Of a stretch of 15,611 nucleotides of DNA, positions 1 through 6,399 are shown one piece after another (position 1 is the first letter of the stretch; every line of letters begins with the position of its first letter). The stretch is taken from positions 1 to 15,611 of the forward strand of contig JADZFP010000440.1 in assembly GCA_020849825.1 (NCBI GenBank), given 5' to 3'. This DNA is from Saprospiraceae bacterium (GTDB lineage: Bacteria; Bacteroidota; Bacteroidia; Chitinophagales; Saprospiraceae). The notes under the pieces are model-generated. The model saw only the letters and a program-made list of their open reading frames with translations, was not told the origin of the DNA and did not search any database. Made by a program: the position numbers and the translations under genes.

Positions 1-159
1 ACCACTTCGGTCACTGTAGTCAAAATCATCCACGGTGTTGACTTGACTACCATAATTAAAAGTGGAAAATGCGCCGCCAACAGACGGCCCGATGCCGGTT
101 AATTGCCCAATGGCTAATATTGGTACCAGGGTCAGCAGGAAAATCAAACTTAATTTCAT
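1..159 (-). CDS. Exported protein, N-terminal fragment (runs off window)
   Basis: The first 53 codons of a minus-strand gene are present; it continues past base 1. The ATG is at 157-159. The protein opens with MKLSLIFLLTLVPILAIGQL, a typical Sec signal peptide: one Lys, a hydrophobic core to about residue 17, and a likely cleavage site near A16-G18/Q19, after which many Bacteroidota exported proteins begin with Gln. The next residues are rich in Gly, Ser and aromatics (TGIGPSVGGAFSTFNYG), a composition that would suit an outer-membrane beta-barrel or a cell-surface protein, but too little is visible to name a family. It lies 70 bp downstream of the TPR partner gene on the same strand, so it could be co-transcribed or have its own promoter. 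The signal peptide call is fairly secure; the beta-barrel idea is a guess. Confidence 0.7.
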   Translation of the reverse strand, partial: MKLSLIFLLTLVPILAIGQLTGIGPSVGGAFSTFNYGSQVNTVDDFDYSDRSG

Positions 160-229
160 GGGTATCGTTTTTTTTGATTTACCCATGTATATCCGGCTTG
201 AAAAAAAGGTAACCCGTGCTTTCCAATAT

Positions 230-1006
230 TTATTGAGAAAAATTCAGTACCCTGAGCAAAGCGGCAGCATCTTGTTGCATCTTCCCGGAGGGTTCAAGTT
301 CTATTGCCATCAAAATAGCCCGGGCTTCCGCCACCCTGCCCGCCTGCACCTCCGCGATCGCCGTATACCAGCGCGCTTTTTCACCCAGATCGGCATGGCC
401 GGCAAGCATTTGCAGGGTCGCGACGGCGTCGTCGGGGCGGTCGGTGGCCAGGTAGGCGCAACCGAGGTAAAGCAGTAATACGCTATCGCGCGGGGCGCCT
501 TGTTCCCACTCTTTTTTCAACAAAGGGATGGCTTCGTCGTACTTTTTGAAGGCATAGGCCCGGCGGGCCGGCGAAACGGCGGCGCTGTCGGGCGCGCTCA
601 TGGTAAAGCCCGGTACGCGTTCGGGGCGGAAAAATTCGGCGGCAATCTGTTTGTAGCCGCTGTCGGGCGGTGTTTTTGCGGAGGAAAGCCATTGTTTGCC
701 CAGCCACACGACGATGCCGGCAAAGGCGGCCACGATCACCAGCCGGCTCCACAGCGGCAGCCGCTCCCAGAAGTTGAGCGGTACGGCCGGGGGCAGTTGT
801 GCCTGCCATTGGTCCAGCGCGCCGGCTATTTTTTGTTCGCGCAGGGTTTGCTCGGCGGCGGCCAGCCCAAGCCATTCCAGTGCGGCCTGCCGGAAAGCCT
901 GATCGTCGCGGAGCGCTTGCTCGAGCGCCGCACGCTGCCCTGCCGGAAGCCGGTCGTGGCGGTAGGCTTCCAGATCAGCCAGTTCGCGTTCGGTTAGTGT
1001 TCGCAT
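230..1006 (-). CDS. Anti-sigma-like, single-TM TPR protein
   Basis: This 258-residue protein has three parts. Residues 1-70 are a helical, Ala/Glu/Arg-rich domain with the pattern LADLEAYRHDRLPAGQRAALEQ, resembling the N-terminal cytoplasmic domain of Bacteroidota anti-sigma factors that bind their sigma partner without zinc (L..Y..G.L....R..FE....D). One transmembrane helix spans about 87-103. Residues 149-255 look like two or three degenerate TPR units (ARRAYAFKKYDEAIPLL, LLYLGCAYLATDRPDDAVATL, ARWYTAIAEVQAGRVAEARAIL), predicted to lie outside the cytoplasmic membrane. The ATG at 1004-1006 follows the sigma gene stop by three bases, so the two are almost certainly one operon. Inferred role: membrane-bound regulator of that sigma factor. 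No protease or CHAT domain is present. The sigma link rests on adjacency and domain resemblance. Confidence 0.78.
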   Translation of the reverse strand: MRTLTERELADLEAYRHDRLPAGQRAALEQALRDDQAFRQAALEWLGLAAAEQTLREQKIAGALDQWQAQLPPAVPLNFWERLPLWSRLVIVAAFAGIVVWLGKQWLSSAKTPPDSGYKQIAAEFFRPERVPGFTMSAPDSAAVSPARRAYAFKKYDEAIPLLKKEWEQGAPRDSVLLLYLGCAYLATDRPDDAVATLQMLAGHADLGEKARWYTAIAEVQAGRVAEARAILMAIELEPSGKMQQDAAALLRVLNFSQ

Positions 1007-1009
1007 CGT

Positions 1010-1564
1010 TCAGGCTTTTTTTCGGTTGACAAATAACAATTGCCGCAGTTTTTCCAGACACTTCCAACGGGCGGTTTTCACGGAATCCGTGTTTTTGTAA
1101 GCGGTTCGTTCGGCAATTTCGCGATCCGGCAAATCGAATTGAAAACTCATGGTCAGTAGTTCGGTACAAGGCATACCCAATTGGGCAATACCTTTTTCCA
1201 CGCGTTGCAGAATCAACTCCTGGTCTTCCGTTTCAAAAGGATTTTCGGCGGGTGAAATCGCGGAAAGGAATTCCTCCAGTTTCGATTGCCGGCGGGTTTC
1301 GCCGCGCGCCATGGCCAGCCACTGGTTTTTTCCGATCTGAAAAAGATAGGTTTTCAAACCGGACCAGAGTTGTTGCAGCCGGCCTGATTCGACGTTCTGG
1401 TAAAAAGCCAGAACGGCCTGATTGTACACCTCCCCCGCAAGGTGTGCCGGGCAACCTTGTTTTTGTATCCAGCGCGAGAATTCCGGCCAAAAGGTTTCGT
1501 ACACCCAGGCATAAGCGCGTTCATCGCCTGCCCGGCAACGCTCCACGGCCTCCTTTTCAGTCAT
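1010..1564 (-). CDS. RNA polymerase sigma-70 family factor (ECF-like)
   Basis: This 184-residue protein has the length and layout of an ECF-type sigma factor. Residues 1-90 fit region 2 (AVERCRAGDERAYAWVYETF at the start, then a helix with LKTYLFQIGKNQWLAMAR that would contact core polymerase and the -10 region). Residues 118-178 fit region 4: LGMPCTELLTMSFQFDLPDREIAE resembles the usual LP..cr.vl.l.f..gls..eIA pattern, and the recognition-helix segment AYKNTDSVKTARWKCLEKLR is characteristic of a Saprospiria/Bacteroidota subfamily with K-N-x-x-S-V-K-x-x-x-x-K-C-L. It would direct RNA polymerase to a dedicated set of promoters, which cannot be named from here. The ATG is at 1562-1564, 48 bases after the aminopeptidase stop. 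A 7-of-8 match to TAnnTTTG on the minus strand at 1594-1601 could be its own promoter; read-through from the aminopeptidase is equally possible. The partner gene follows after three bases. Confidence 0.88.
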   Translation of the reverse strand: MTEKEAVERCRAGDERAYAWVYETFWPEFSRWIQKQGCPAHLAGEVYNQAVLAFYQNVESGRLQQLWSGLKTYLFQIGKNQWLAMARGETRRQSKLEEFLSAISPAENPFETEDQELILQRVEKGIAQLGMPCTELLTMSFQFDLPDREIAERTAYKNTDSVKTARWKCLEKLRQLLFVNRKKA

Positions 1565-1612
1565 TCATCTGGTATTTAATAGCCAAAGTGCTGGAAAGGT
1601 AAGTCGAGGGTG

Positions 1613-2710
1613 TTATAAAAACTTCCCGTCCCGGTAAATCAACTCCCCGTCTGCCCAGATTTCTCCGCCCTGCGTCATGTCGGTGATCATATCCCAGTGT
1701 ACGGGCGATTCGTTTTTGCCGCCGGTTTGCAGGTAGCTCTGCCCGATGGCCAGGTGCACCGTGCCCCCGATCTTTTCGTCGAAGAGGATGTTTTTGGTCA
1801 TCCGGTTGATGCCGTAGTTGGTGCCGATCGCCGCCTCGCCGAAGCGGCGCGTGCCGGGCAGGGTAAAGATGTAGTCGAGAAACTCCTGGCCCTGGCTGGC
1901 TTCCCATTTTTCAATGTAGCCGTCTTTTACCCAAAGCGTGACGCCGTCGACCTCGTTGCCCTGGTAGAGGCAGGGCAGGGAAAAATGCACCGTGCCGTTT
2001 ACGGCGTTTTCGACCGGGCTGGTGTACACCTCGCCCGAGGGCATGTTGGTTTGGCCATCGGAGTTGATCCAGGTGCGGCCGGCGGTGGAGAAGCTGAGGT
2101 CGGTGCCCTGGGTCACGTAGCGCACGGTGGAGCAGGCGTTGAGATGATCGACGATACGCTGCTGTTCGGCGCGCACGTTGAGCCATCCGGCGATGGGGTC
2201 TTCTTGGTAGAGTTTGCAGGCGGAAAAGACGAAGCGCTCGTATTCTTCCAGGCTCATGCCGGCTTCGCGCGCCGCGGCCTCGGTGGGAAACTGGCAGAGA
2301 TTGCGGCGCAGGCGGCGGTCGGCGGTGCGGGCAAAGTAGGCCTTGTTGGCGGGCGTCATCGTTTCCTGCCGGATTTTGGCGCGTTCGGGGTCGACGCCCG
2401 CGTTTTCACGCAGGTTGTAGGGCGCGCGTACGTTGAGGTAGCAGTCGAACTGCTCCATGGCCATCGGAAATACCGTGGGTGGCGTGCGCAGCGCTTCATC
2501 GCTGGCGTGTTCGAGCAATATTTTATCTTTTTCGGGAAAAGCCCAGTCGAACTCGACCAGCGCCGCACCGGCATCGAGGCATTCGCGGTATACCTCGCGC
2601 AGCAGGGGCTCTGCCAGGAAAGTGCTGCTGAGCAATACTTTATCGCCGGCTTTTACCTGCAGGCAGTAATGGGTGAGCAAACGGGCGTATTTCTGGAGAA
2701 TGGTGGGCAT
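1613..2710 (-). CDS. Aminopeptidase, peptidase family M29 (AmpS/AmpT type)
   Basis: This is a 365-residue, probably cytoplasmic, two-metal exopeptidase that removes N-terminal amino acids from peptides. Family M29 is recognised from AGRTWINSDGQTNMPSGEVY followed by TSPVE, then FGEAAIGTNYGIN, GTVHLAIGQSY and SPVHWDMI. Counting from the chosen start, the expected metal ligands and catalytic residues appear in the family order and spacing: E227, E292, H319, Y326 (seven after the His), H338 and D340 (two apart). Catalytic competence is therefore likely. An in-frame ATG lies 14 codons upstream (2750-2752), but the promoter -7 box (2729-2736) sits between the two ATGs and the extra residues look like untranslated leader, so 2708-2710 is preferred. 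Known members run near 400-410 residues, so this one is slightly short. It is divergent from the helicase gene. Confidence 0.9.
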   Translation of the reverse strand: MPTILQKYARLLTHYCLQVKAGDKVLLSSTFLAEPLLREVYRECLDAGAALVEFDWAFPEKDKILLEHASDEALRTPPTVFPMAMEQFDCYLNVRAPYNLRENAGVDPERAKIRQETMTPANKAYFARTADRRLRRNLCQFPTEAAAREAGMSLEEYERFVFSACKLYQEDPIAGWLNVRAEQQRIVDHLNACSTVRYVTQGTDLSFSTAGRTWINSDGQTNMPSGEVYTSPVENAVNGTVHFSLPCLYQGNEVDGVTLWVKDGYIEKWEASQGQEFLDYIFTLPGTRRFGEAAIGTNYGINRMTKNILFDEKIGGTVHLAIGQSYLQTGGKNESPVHWDMITDMTQGGEIWADGELIYRDGKFL

Positions 2711-2728
2711 AGCAACGAATTTTAACCA

Positions 2729-2736
2729 CAAAAGTA
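2729..2736 (-). promoter_or_regulatory. Bacteroidota-type -7 promoter box for the M29 aminopeptidase
   Basis: On the minus strand this reads TACTTTTG, an exact match to the Bacteroidota -7 consensus TAnnTTTG. A TTTG that could serve as the -33 element is at 2761-2764 (minus), but its 24-base spacer is longer than the usual 19-21. Transcription would start near 2722-2725, giving a 12-15 base leader before the ATG at 2710 and ruling out the upstream ATG at 2752. Confidence 0.55.
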
Positions 2737-2816
2737 GAAATCGCCCATTCATCCAGTCGCCAAATCAGCAACATAAAACATTTCGTTTAATTTTACCCCC
2801 GCAGGGTTTAATACCC

Positions 2817-2824
2817 TACTTTTG
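2817..2824 (+). promoter_or_regulatory. Bacteroidota-type -7 promoter box for the pcrA-like helicase
   Basis: The plus strand reads TACTTTTG, an exact TAnnTTTG match and the same octamer as the divergent aminopeptidase box. The -33 region is weak: only T-rich bases around 2791-2794. Transcription would begin near 2828-2831, 11-14 bases before the helicase ATG at 2842. Confidence 0.55.
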
Positions 2825-2841
2825 CCCAAAGCTGCCAGGCC

Positions 2842-5154
2842 ATGCATTATCTCGACGAACTCAATCCCGTACAACGCGCCGCCGTAACGGCTACCGAAGG
2901 TCCCGTGCTGGTGATCGCAGGCCCGGGTTCGGGCAAAACCCGCGTACTGACCTACCGCATCGCGCACCTGCTGGAACAAGGCGTGGCCCCCTGGGAAATT
3001 CTGACCCTGACCTTTACCAACAAGGCCGCGCGGGAGATGAAAGAGCGTATCGAGAAGGTGGTCGGGCCCAAGGTGCAATCGGTGTGGGCGGGTACTTTTC
3101 ACTCCATTTTTGCCCGAATTTTGCGCGCAGAGGCGTCGAAAATCGGCTTTCCGGGCAGTTTTTCCATTTACGATACCGACGATACAACCAGCCTGTTGCG
3201 CGCCATCATCAAGGAAATGAACCTCGACCCGAATGCCTACAACGCCTCGGCCATCCGCTCGCGCATTTCCATTGCCAAAAGCAACCTGTTGTCGCCCAAA
3301 GCTTACCGCGACAACGAAGAGATGATGCAGCAGGACCGCCAGGCCAAACGCCCCTATCTGGTTGATATTTATGAAAAATACGTGGCCCGCTGCCAGCGCG
3401 CCGGCGCCATGGATTTCGACGATTTGTTGTTTCAGTTGTACCGCCTGTTTCGCGACAACCCCGACAACGTGGTCGACAAATACCGGCGCAAATTCCGCTA
3501 CATCCACGTCGACGAGTTTCAGGATACCAACTTCCTGCAATACGCCATTCTGCGCCGCCTGCTGAAATACGAGGGCGGTTCGGAAAACGTATTCGTCGTG
3601 GGCGACGACGCGCAGAGCATCTACGCCTTCCGGGGCGCCACGATCGACAACATCCTCGACTTTGAAAAAGACTACCCCAATCTCAAAGTTTTCAAACTCG
3701 AACAAAACTACCGCTCCACCCACCACATCGTCTCGGCAGCCAACGAGGTGATCTCGTTCAACCGCAAACAACTGCAAAAAACGATCTGGACCGACAAGGA
3801 GGGCCGCCAGAAGATCAAACTCGTGCGCTGTATGACCGACGACGAGGAAGCCCGCCGTGTAGCCGATCTTATCCTCGAACAAAAGAACCGTTACCACCTC
3901 CCCAATTCGGAAATCGCGATTTTGTACCGCACCAATGCGCAAAGCCGCAAGTTCGAAGAGCACTTACGGCGCCTGAACGTGCCCTACCGGGTGTTTGGCG
4001 GCACCTCGTTCTACCAGCGCAAGGAGGTCAAAGATTTTGTGGCTTACCTCCGCCTGGCCGTCAACCCCAACGACGAAGAAGCCCTGCGCCGCATCATCAA
4101 CGTGCCCGCCCGCGGCATCAGCGATGCGACGGTAGACAAGCTGACCAGCCTGGCCAGTGTGAAAGGACTGCCGGTTTGGGAAGCCATGCTGCTGCCCGAT
4201 CTCGACGTAACCGACCGCGCGCGCAAGTCGCTGGCCGTGTTTCGCAACATGGTGGAAGAATGGCGCGGCCGCGTCGCTACCGACAATGCCTACCGCCTGG
4301 CCGCCGACATCCTGAAACGCTCCGGCCTGTTCGATTCGCTCAAAAGCGACACCAGTCCCGAAGGCATCGGCCGCCTGGAAAACGTCAATGCCGTGCTCGA
4401 CGCCGTGTCGGAATTTGCCGACAACCCCACCCTGCTCGAAGACGATTTCAACGACCCCACGCTGGCCGACCGCACCCACGACCGCAGCCTGGCCGCCTAT
4501 CTCCAGACCATCACCTTGCTCACCGATGCCGATGAAAACTCCGGCGAACGCGATTTTATCACCCTCATGAGCACCCACGCAGCCAAGGGACTGGAGTTCA
4601 ACAGCGTATTTATCACCGGCCTGGAAGAAAACCTTTTTCCTTCTTTTATGTCGATGGACGACCCCAACGGCCTCGACGAGGAACGCCGCCTGTTTTACGT
4701 GGCCATCACCCGTGCCAAGGAGTTTTTGACCATCAGTTATGCCCAAAACCGCTATCGTTTCGGTCAGATCCGTGTGAGCGAGCCCTCGCGTTTTCTGGAA
4801 GAAATTGACACGCAGCACTACGAATTGCTCAGCGGCATCGGCGCCAGCCGACCCGCTCCGCCAGCGCCGGTGGGTTCGGCGCGCGCCAGTTTGAGTGGCA
4901 ACTTTGCCTCGCCGCGCGCCCGTGCCCAGGTCCGTGCAGCGCAGGCGCCGGCAGTCGACCCGAGCGGGTTCAAAGCTTCGCCGCCCGAGGCGATTGTGCC
5001 GGGCGCCGCGGTGTTGCACCTCAAATTCGGGCAGGGCAGGGTCACCAGCGTGGAAGGCCCGCGCGACAACAAGGTAGCCACCATCCAATTCCAGGGCGAC
5101 GAGTTGCCCGAACGCCGGATAGTGCTGAAATTCGCCAAACTTCAAGTATTATAA
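2842..5154 (+). CDS. pcrA: UvrD/Rep/PcrA-type superfamily 1A DNA helicase
   Basis: This 770-residue protein is an ATP-driven 3'-5' single-strand translocase/helicase, normally acting in nucleotide excision and mismatch repair, replication-fork clearance and removal of recombinase filaments. All SF1A motifs are visible: Walker A AGPGSGKT (26-33), Ia LTFTNKAAREM (56-66), GTFHS (84-88), Walker B VDEFQDTN (223-230), III VVGDDAQSIYAFRGA (252-266), IV LEQNYRST (286-293), V STHAAKGLEF (577-586) with the downstream GLEENLFPS, and VI DEERRLFYVAITRAKEFL (612-629). A Pro/Ala/Arg-rich linker (about 668-717) joins a C-terminal Tudor-like module (719-770, GAAVLHLKFGQGRV then VTSVEG), which in PcrA/UvrD contacts RNA polymerase. 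Length and the Tudor module favour PcrA/UvrD over Rep, but pcrA and uvrD cannot be separated by sequence alone. The start follows a good promoter. The PycTM-like gene begins three bases after the stop. Confidence 0.95.
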   Translation: MHYLDELNPVQRAAVTATEGPVLVIAGPGSGKTRVLTYRIAHLLEQGVAPWEILTLTFTNKAAREMKERIEKVVGPKVQSVWAGTFHSIFARILRAEASKIGFPGSFSIYDTDDTTSLLRAIIKEMNLDPNAYNASAIRSRISIAKSNLLSPKAYRDNEEMMQQDRQAKRPYLVDIYEKYVARCQRAGAMDFDDLLFQLYRLFRDNPDNVVDKYRRKFRYIHVDEFQDTNFLQYAILRRLLKYEGGSENVFVVGDDAQSIYAFRGATIDNILDFEKDYPNLKVFKLEQNYRSTHHIVSAANEVISFNRKQLQKTIWTDKEGRQKIKLVRCMTDDEEARRVADLILEQKNRYHLPNSEIAILYRTNAQSRKFEEHLRRLNVPYRVFGGTSFYQRKEVKDFVAYLRLAVNPNDEEALRRIINVPARGISDATVDKLTSLASVKGLPVWEAMLLPDLDVTDRARKSLAVFRNMVEEWRGRVATDNAYRLAADILKRSGLFDSLKSDTSPEGIGRLENVNAVLDAVSEFADNPTLLEDDFNDPTLADRTHDRSLAAYLQTITLLTDADENSGERDFITLMSTHAAKGLEFNSVFITGLEENLFPSFMSMDDPNGLDEERRLFYVAITRAKEFLTISYAQNRYRFGQIRVSEPSRFLEEIDTQHYELLSGIGASRPAPPAPVGSARASLSGNFASPRARAQVRAAQAPAVDPSGFKASPPEAIVPGAAVLHLKFGQGRVTSVEGPRDNKVATIQFQGDELPERRIVLKFAKLQVL

Positions 5155-5157
5155 ATC

Positions 5158-5673
5158 ATGGACAACAAGACCGAAAACTTTTGGCGCATCCTCCACATCA
5201 ATCAGGAAATGAGCCGCTATTCCGATACCAAGGCCACGGCAGTACTTTCTGTGTGCGGTATTCTGATCACCCTGGCCTTCTCCAATACCCAGGCGATTTT
5301 TACCTCCGAACTCAACCCCTGGGTTTTGTCTGTGATGATTCTGGTGCCGGGCTTCACGGCCCTGTTGTCAATATATCACGCGTTTCGCAGCATTCATCCG
5401 CGTATTATTTATCAAAAAGAAACCTCCTTCCTGTTTTTCGGCTCTATTGTACGCGAATTCAAGGATGCGGAGCATTATTACCAGGCTTTGAAAGACGAGC
5501 TGGATACGGAGCGAAGCATACTCGACGACCTTGCTCATCAAATCTACATCAATGCCGGGCTCGCTCAAAAAAAGTTCCGGGACGTGCGCTACTCCATTTT
5601 TTATTTTGCCGCTACCATCGTGATTTTGTTGTTCGAATTTATCGGCTATTTGCTCGTGGGCTTGCACGGGTAG
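5158..5673 (+). CDS. PycTM-like (DUF5706-type) three-TM membrane protein
   Basis: This 171-residue protein has predicted transmembrane helices at about 25-43, 54-74 and 147-167. The opening helix carries SRYSDTKATAVLSVCGILIT, close to the pattern of DUF5706/Pycsar effector transmembrane (PycTM) proteins, where an Asp-x-Lys-Ala motif begins the first helix and a small-residue helix follows. The middle cytoplasmic helix region (100-145) ends in LAHQIYINAGLAQKKFRDVRYS, again like the A.Q...NA.IA.kKyr..r.a segment that precedes the last helix in that family. In Pycsar systems such proteins are thought to disrupt the membrane when cCMP or cUMP accumulates after phage infection. No pyrimidine cyclase is visible here. 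The ATG lies three bases after the helicase stop, implying co-transcription and perhaps coupling, and the gene converges on the TrpF-like gene with two bases between. Family assignment is by eye; an antiviral role is inference. Confidence 0.62.
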   Translation: MDNKTENFWRILHINQEMSRYSDTKATAVLSVCGILITLAFSNTQAIFTSELNPWVLSVMILVPGFTALLSIYHAFRSIHPRIIYQKETSFLFFGSIVREFKDAEHYYQALKDELDTERSILDDLAHQIYINAGLAQKKFRDVRYSIFYFAATIVILLFEFIGYLLVGLHG

Positions 5674-5675
5674 CG

Positions 5676-6329
5676 CTACACGCGCGCCAGCGCTTCAAAA
5701 AAAGCGGTCAGTTTTTGTTCGTCGAGCCGGCCTTCGGTGCGCACCCCGCTGCACAGGTCGGGGCCCCAGGGTTGCACGGCATCCACGGCGGCGCGTACGT
5801 TGTCGGGGCGTAGACCGCCGGCCAGAAACACCGGTATGCCGGCCTGCTCCACGATCTGCCGGCTGATGGCCCAGTTGTGTACCCGGCCTGTTCCGCCGAG
5901 TTCTTTTACGGCCAGCTTGGGGTTACCGGAGTCGAGCAGCAGGGCATCCACCTGCGGCGCAATGGCCAGGGCTTCGTCGATACTGGCCTCATCGACCACA
6001 TGAATCACCTGCACCAAAGCGATGCCCGGCAGCGCTGCGCGCAATTCGGCATAAGAGCCGCTGGTCAATGCATCCACGATTTGCACGGTATTGGCGCCGG
6101 TGGCCTGCTGGTGTGCGGCGATCCGGGCCGTATCGGTGCGGCTGGTGAGCAGGAAGGTGGCAATGGGCGGGGGCACGGAGCGGGCAATCGCGCGGATCGT
6201 ATCATCGGAGATGACGCCGGGGCCGCTGGGCATTTCGGCGACGAGGCCGAGCGCAGAGGCGCCGGCGCGGATGGCGGTTTGGGCTTCTTCCAGGGAGGAG
6301 ATACAGCAGATTTTTACTTTGGGTTGCAT
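5676..6329 (-). CDS. TrpF-like (phosphoribosylanthranilate isomerase family) TIM barrel
   Basis: This 217-residue protein fits the single-domain (beta/alpha)8 phosphoribosylanthranilate isomerase fold, which in tryptophan synthesis converts PRA to CdRP. Visible landmarks are VKICCIS at the first strand (C8 aligns with the catalytic Cys of TrpF KICG), LLLDSG (D133, the catalytic Asp position), GGTGRVHNW (145-153, phosphate loop), FLAGGLRPDNV (168-178) and PDLCSGVRTEGRLDEQKL (190-207). However, the S-P-R segment that normally follows strand 2 is replaced by EMPSGPGVISDD (32-43), and the Gly after the catalytic Cys is a Cys. There are no other trp genes around. It may be the true isomerase or a related enzyme with another substrate. 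The first ATG is 6327-6329; a TTG five codons upstream is less likely because the -7 box covers that stretch. Confidence 0.78.
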   Translation of the reverse strand: MQPKVKICCISSLEEAQTAIRAGASALGLVAEMPSGPGVISDDTIRAIARSVPPPIATFLLTSRTDTARIAAHQQATGANTVQIVDALTSGSYAELRAALPGIALVQVIHVVDEASIDEALAIAPQVDALLLDSGNPKLAVKELGGTGRVHNWAISRQIVEQAGIPVFLAGGLRPDNVRAAVDAVQPWGPDLCSGVRTEGRLDEQKLTAFFEALARV

Positions 6330-6332
6330 GGA

Positions 6333-6340
6333 CAAAAATA
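6333..6340 (-). promoter_or_regulatory. Bacteroidota-type -7 promoter box for the TrpF-like gene
   Basis: The minus strand reads TATTTTTG, an exact TAnnTTTG match. No -33 TTTG is obvious at the proper distance. Transcription would start around 6326-6329, right at the ATG (6327-6329), so the mRNA would be leaderless or nearly so. The match could also be chance in an A/T-rich stretch. Confidence 0.4.
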
Positions 6341-6371
6341 CCAATGTTACAATTTGGCGATAAGGGTGTTT

Positions 6372-6379
6372 TAAATTTA
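6372..6379 (+). promoter_or_regulatory. Possible -7 promoter box for the SNF2 helicase gene
   Basis: TAAATTTA matches TAnnTTTG in seven of eight positions and lies 20 bases before the ATG at 6400, the same spacing as at the helicase gene 2842. A TTTG at 6353-6356 is only 15 bases upstream, too short for a standard -33. The call is tentative. Confidence 0.3.
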
Positions 6380-6399
6380 CGGCTCAACATTTCTGCGCT

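Noticed and set aside
204..211. TACCTTTT on the minus strand as a promoter for the exported protein
   Set aside because: It has one mismatch to TAnnTTTG in an A/T-rich stretch and no -33 element; too weak to list as a feature.
1697..2725. A 342-codon plus-strand frame opposite the aminopeptidase
   Set aside because: The minus strand carries a complete M29 motif set; the plus-strand product is low-complexity Gly/Ala/Val-rich with no family resemblance.
2749..5145. Two long minus-strand open frames (404 and 393 codons) opposite the helicase gene
   Set aside because: They are antisense shadows of a gene with every SF1A helicase motif; high GC and codon bias keep the opposite frame open. They show no recognisable domain.
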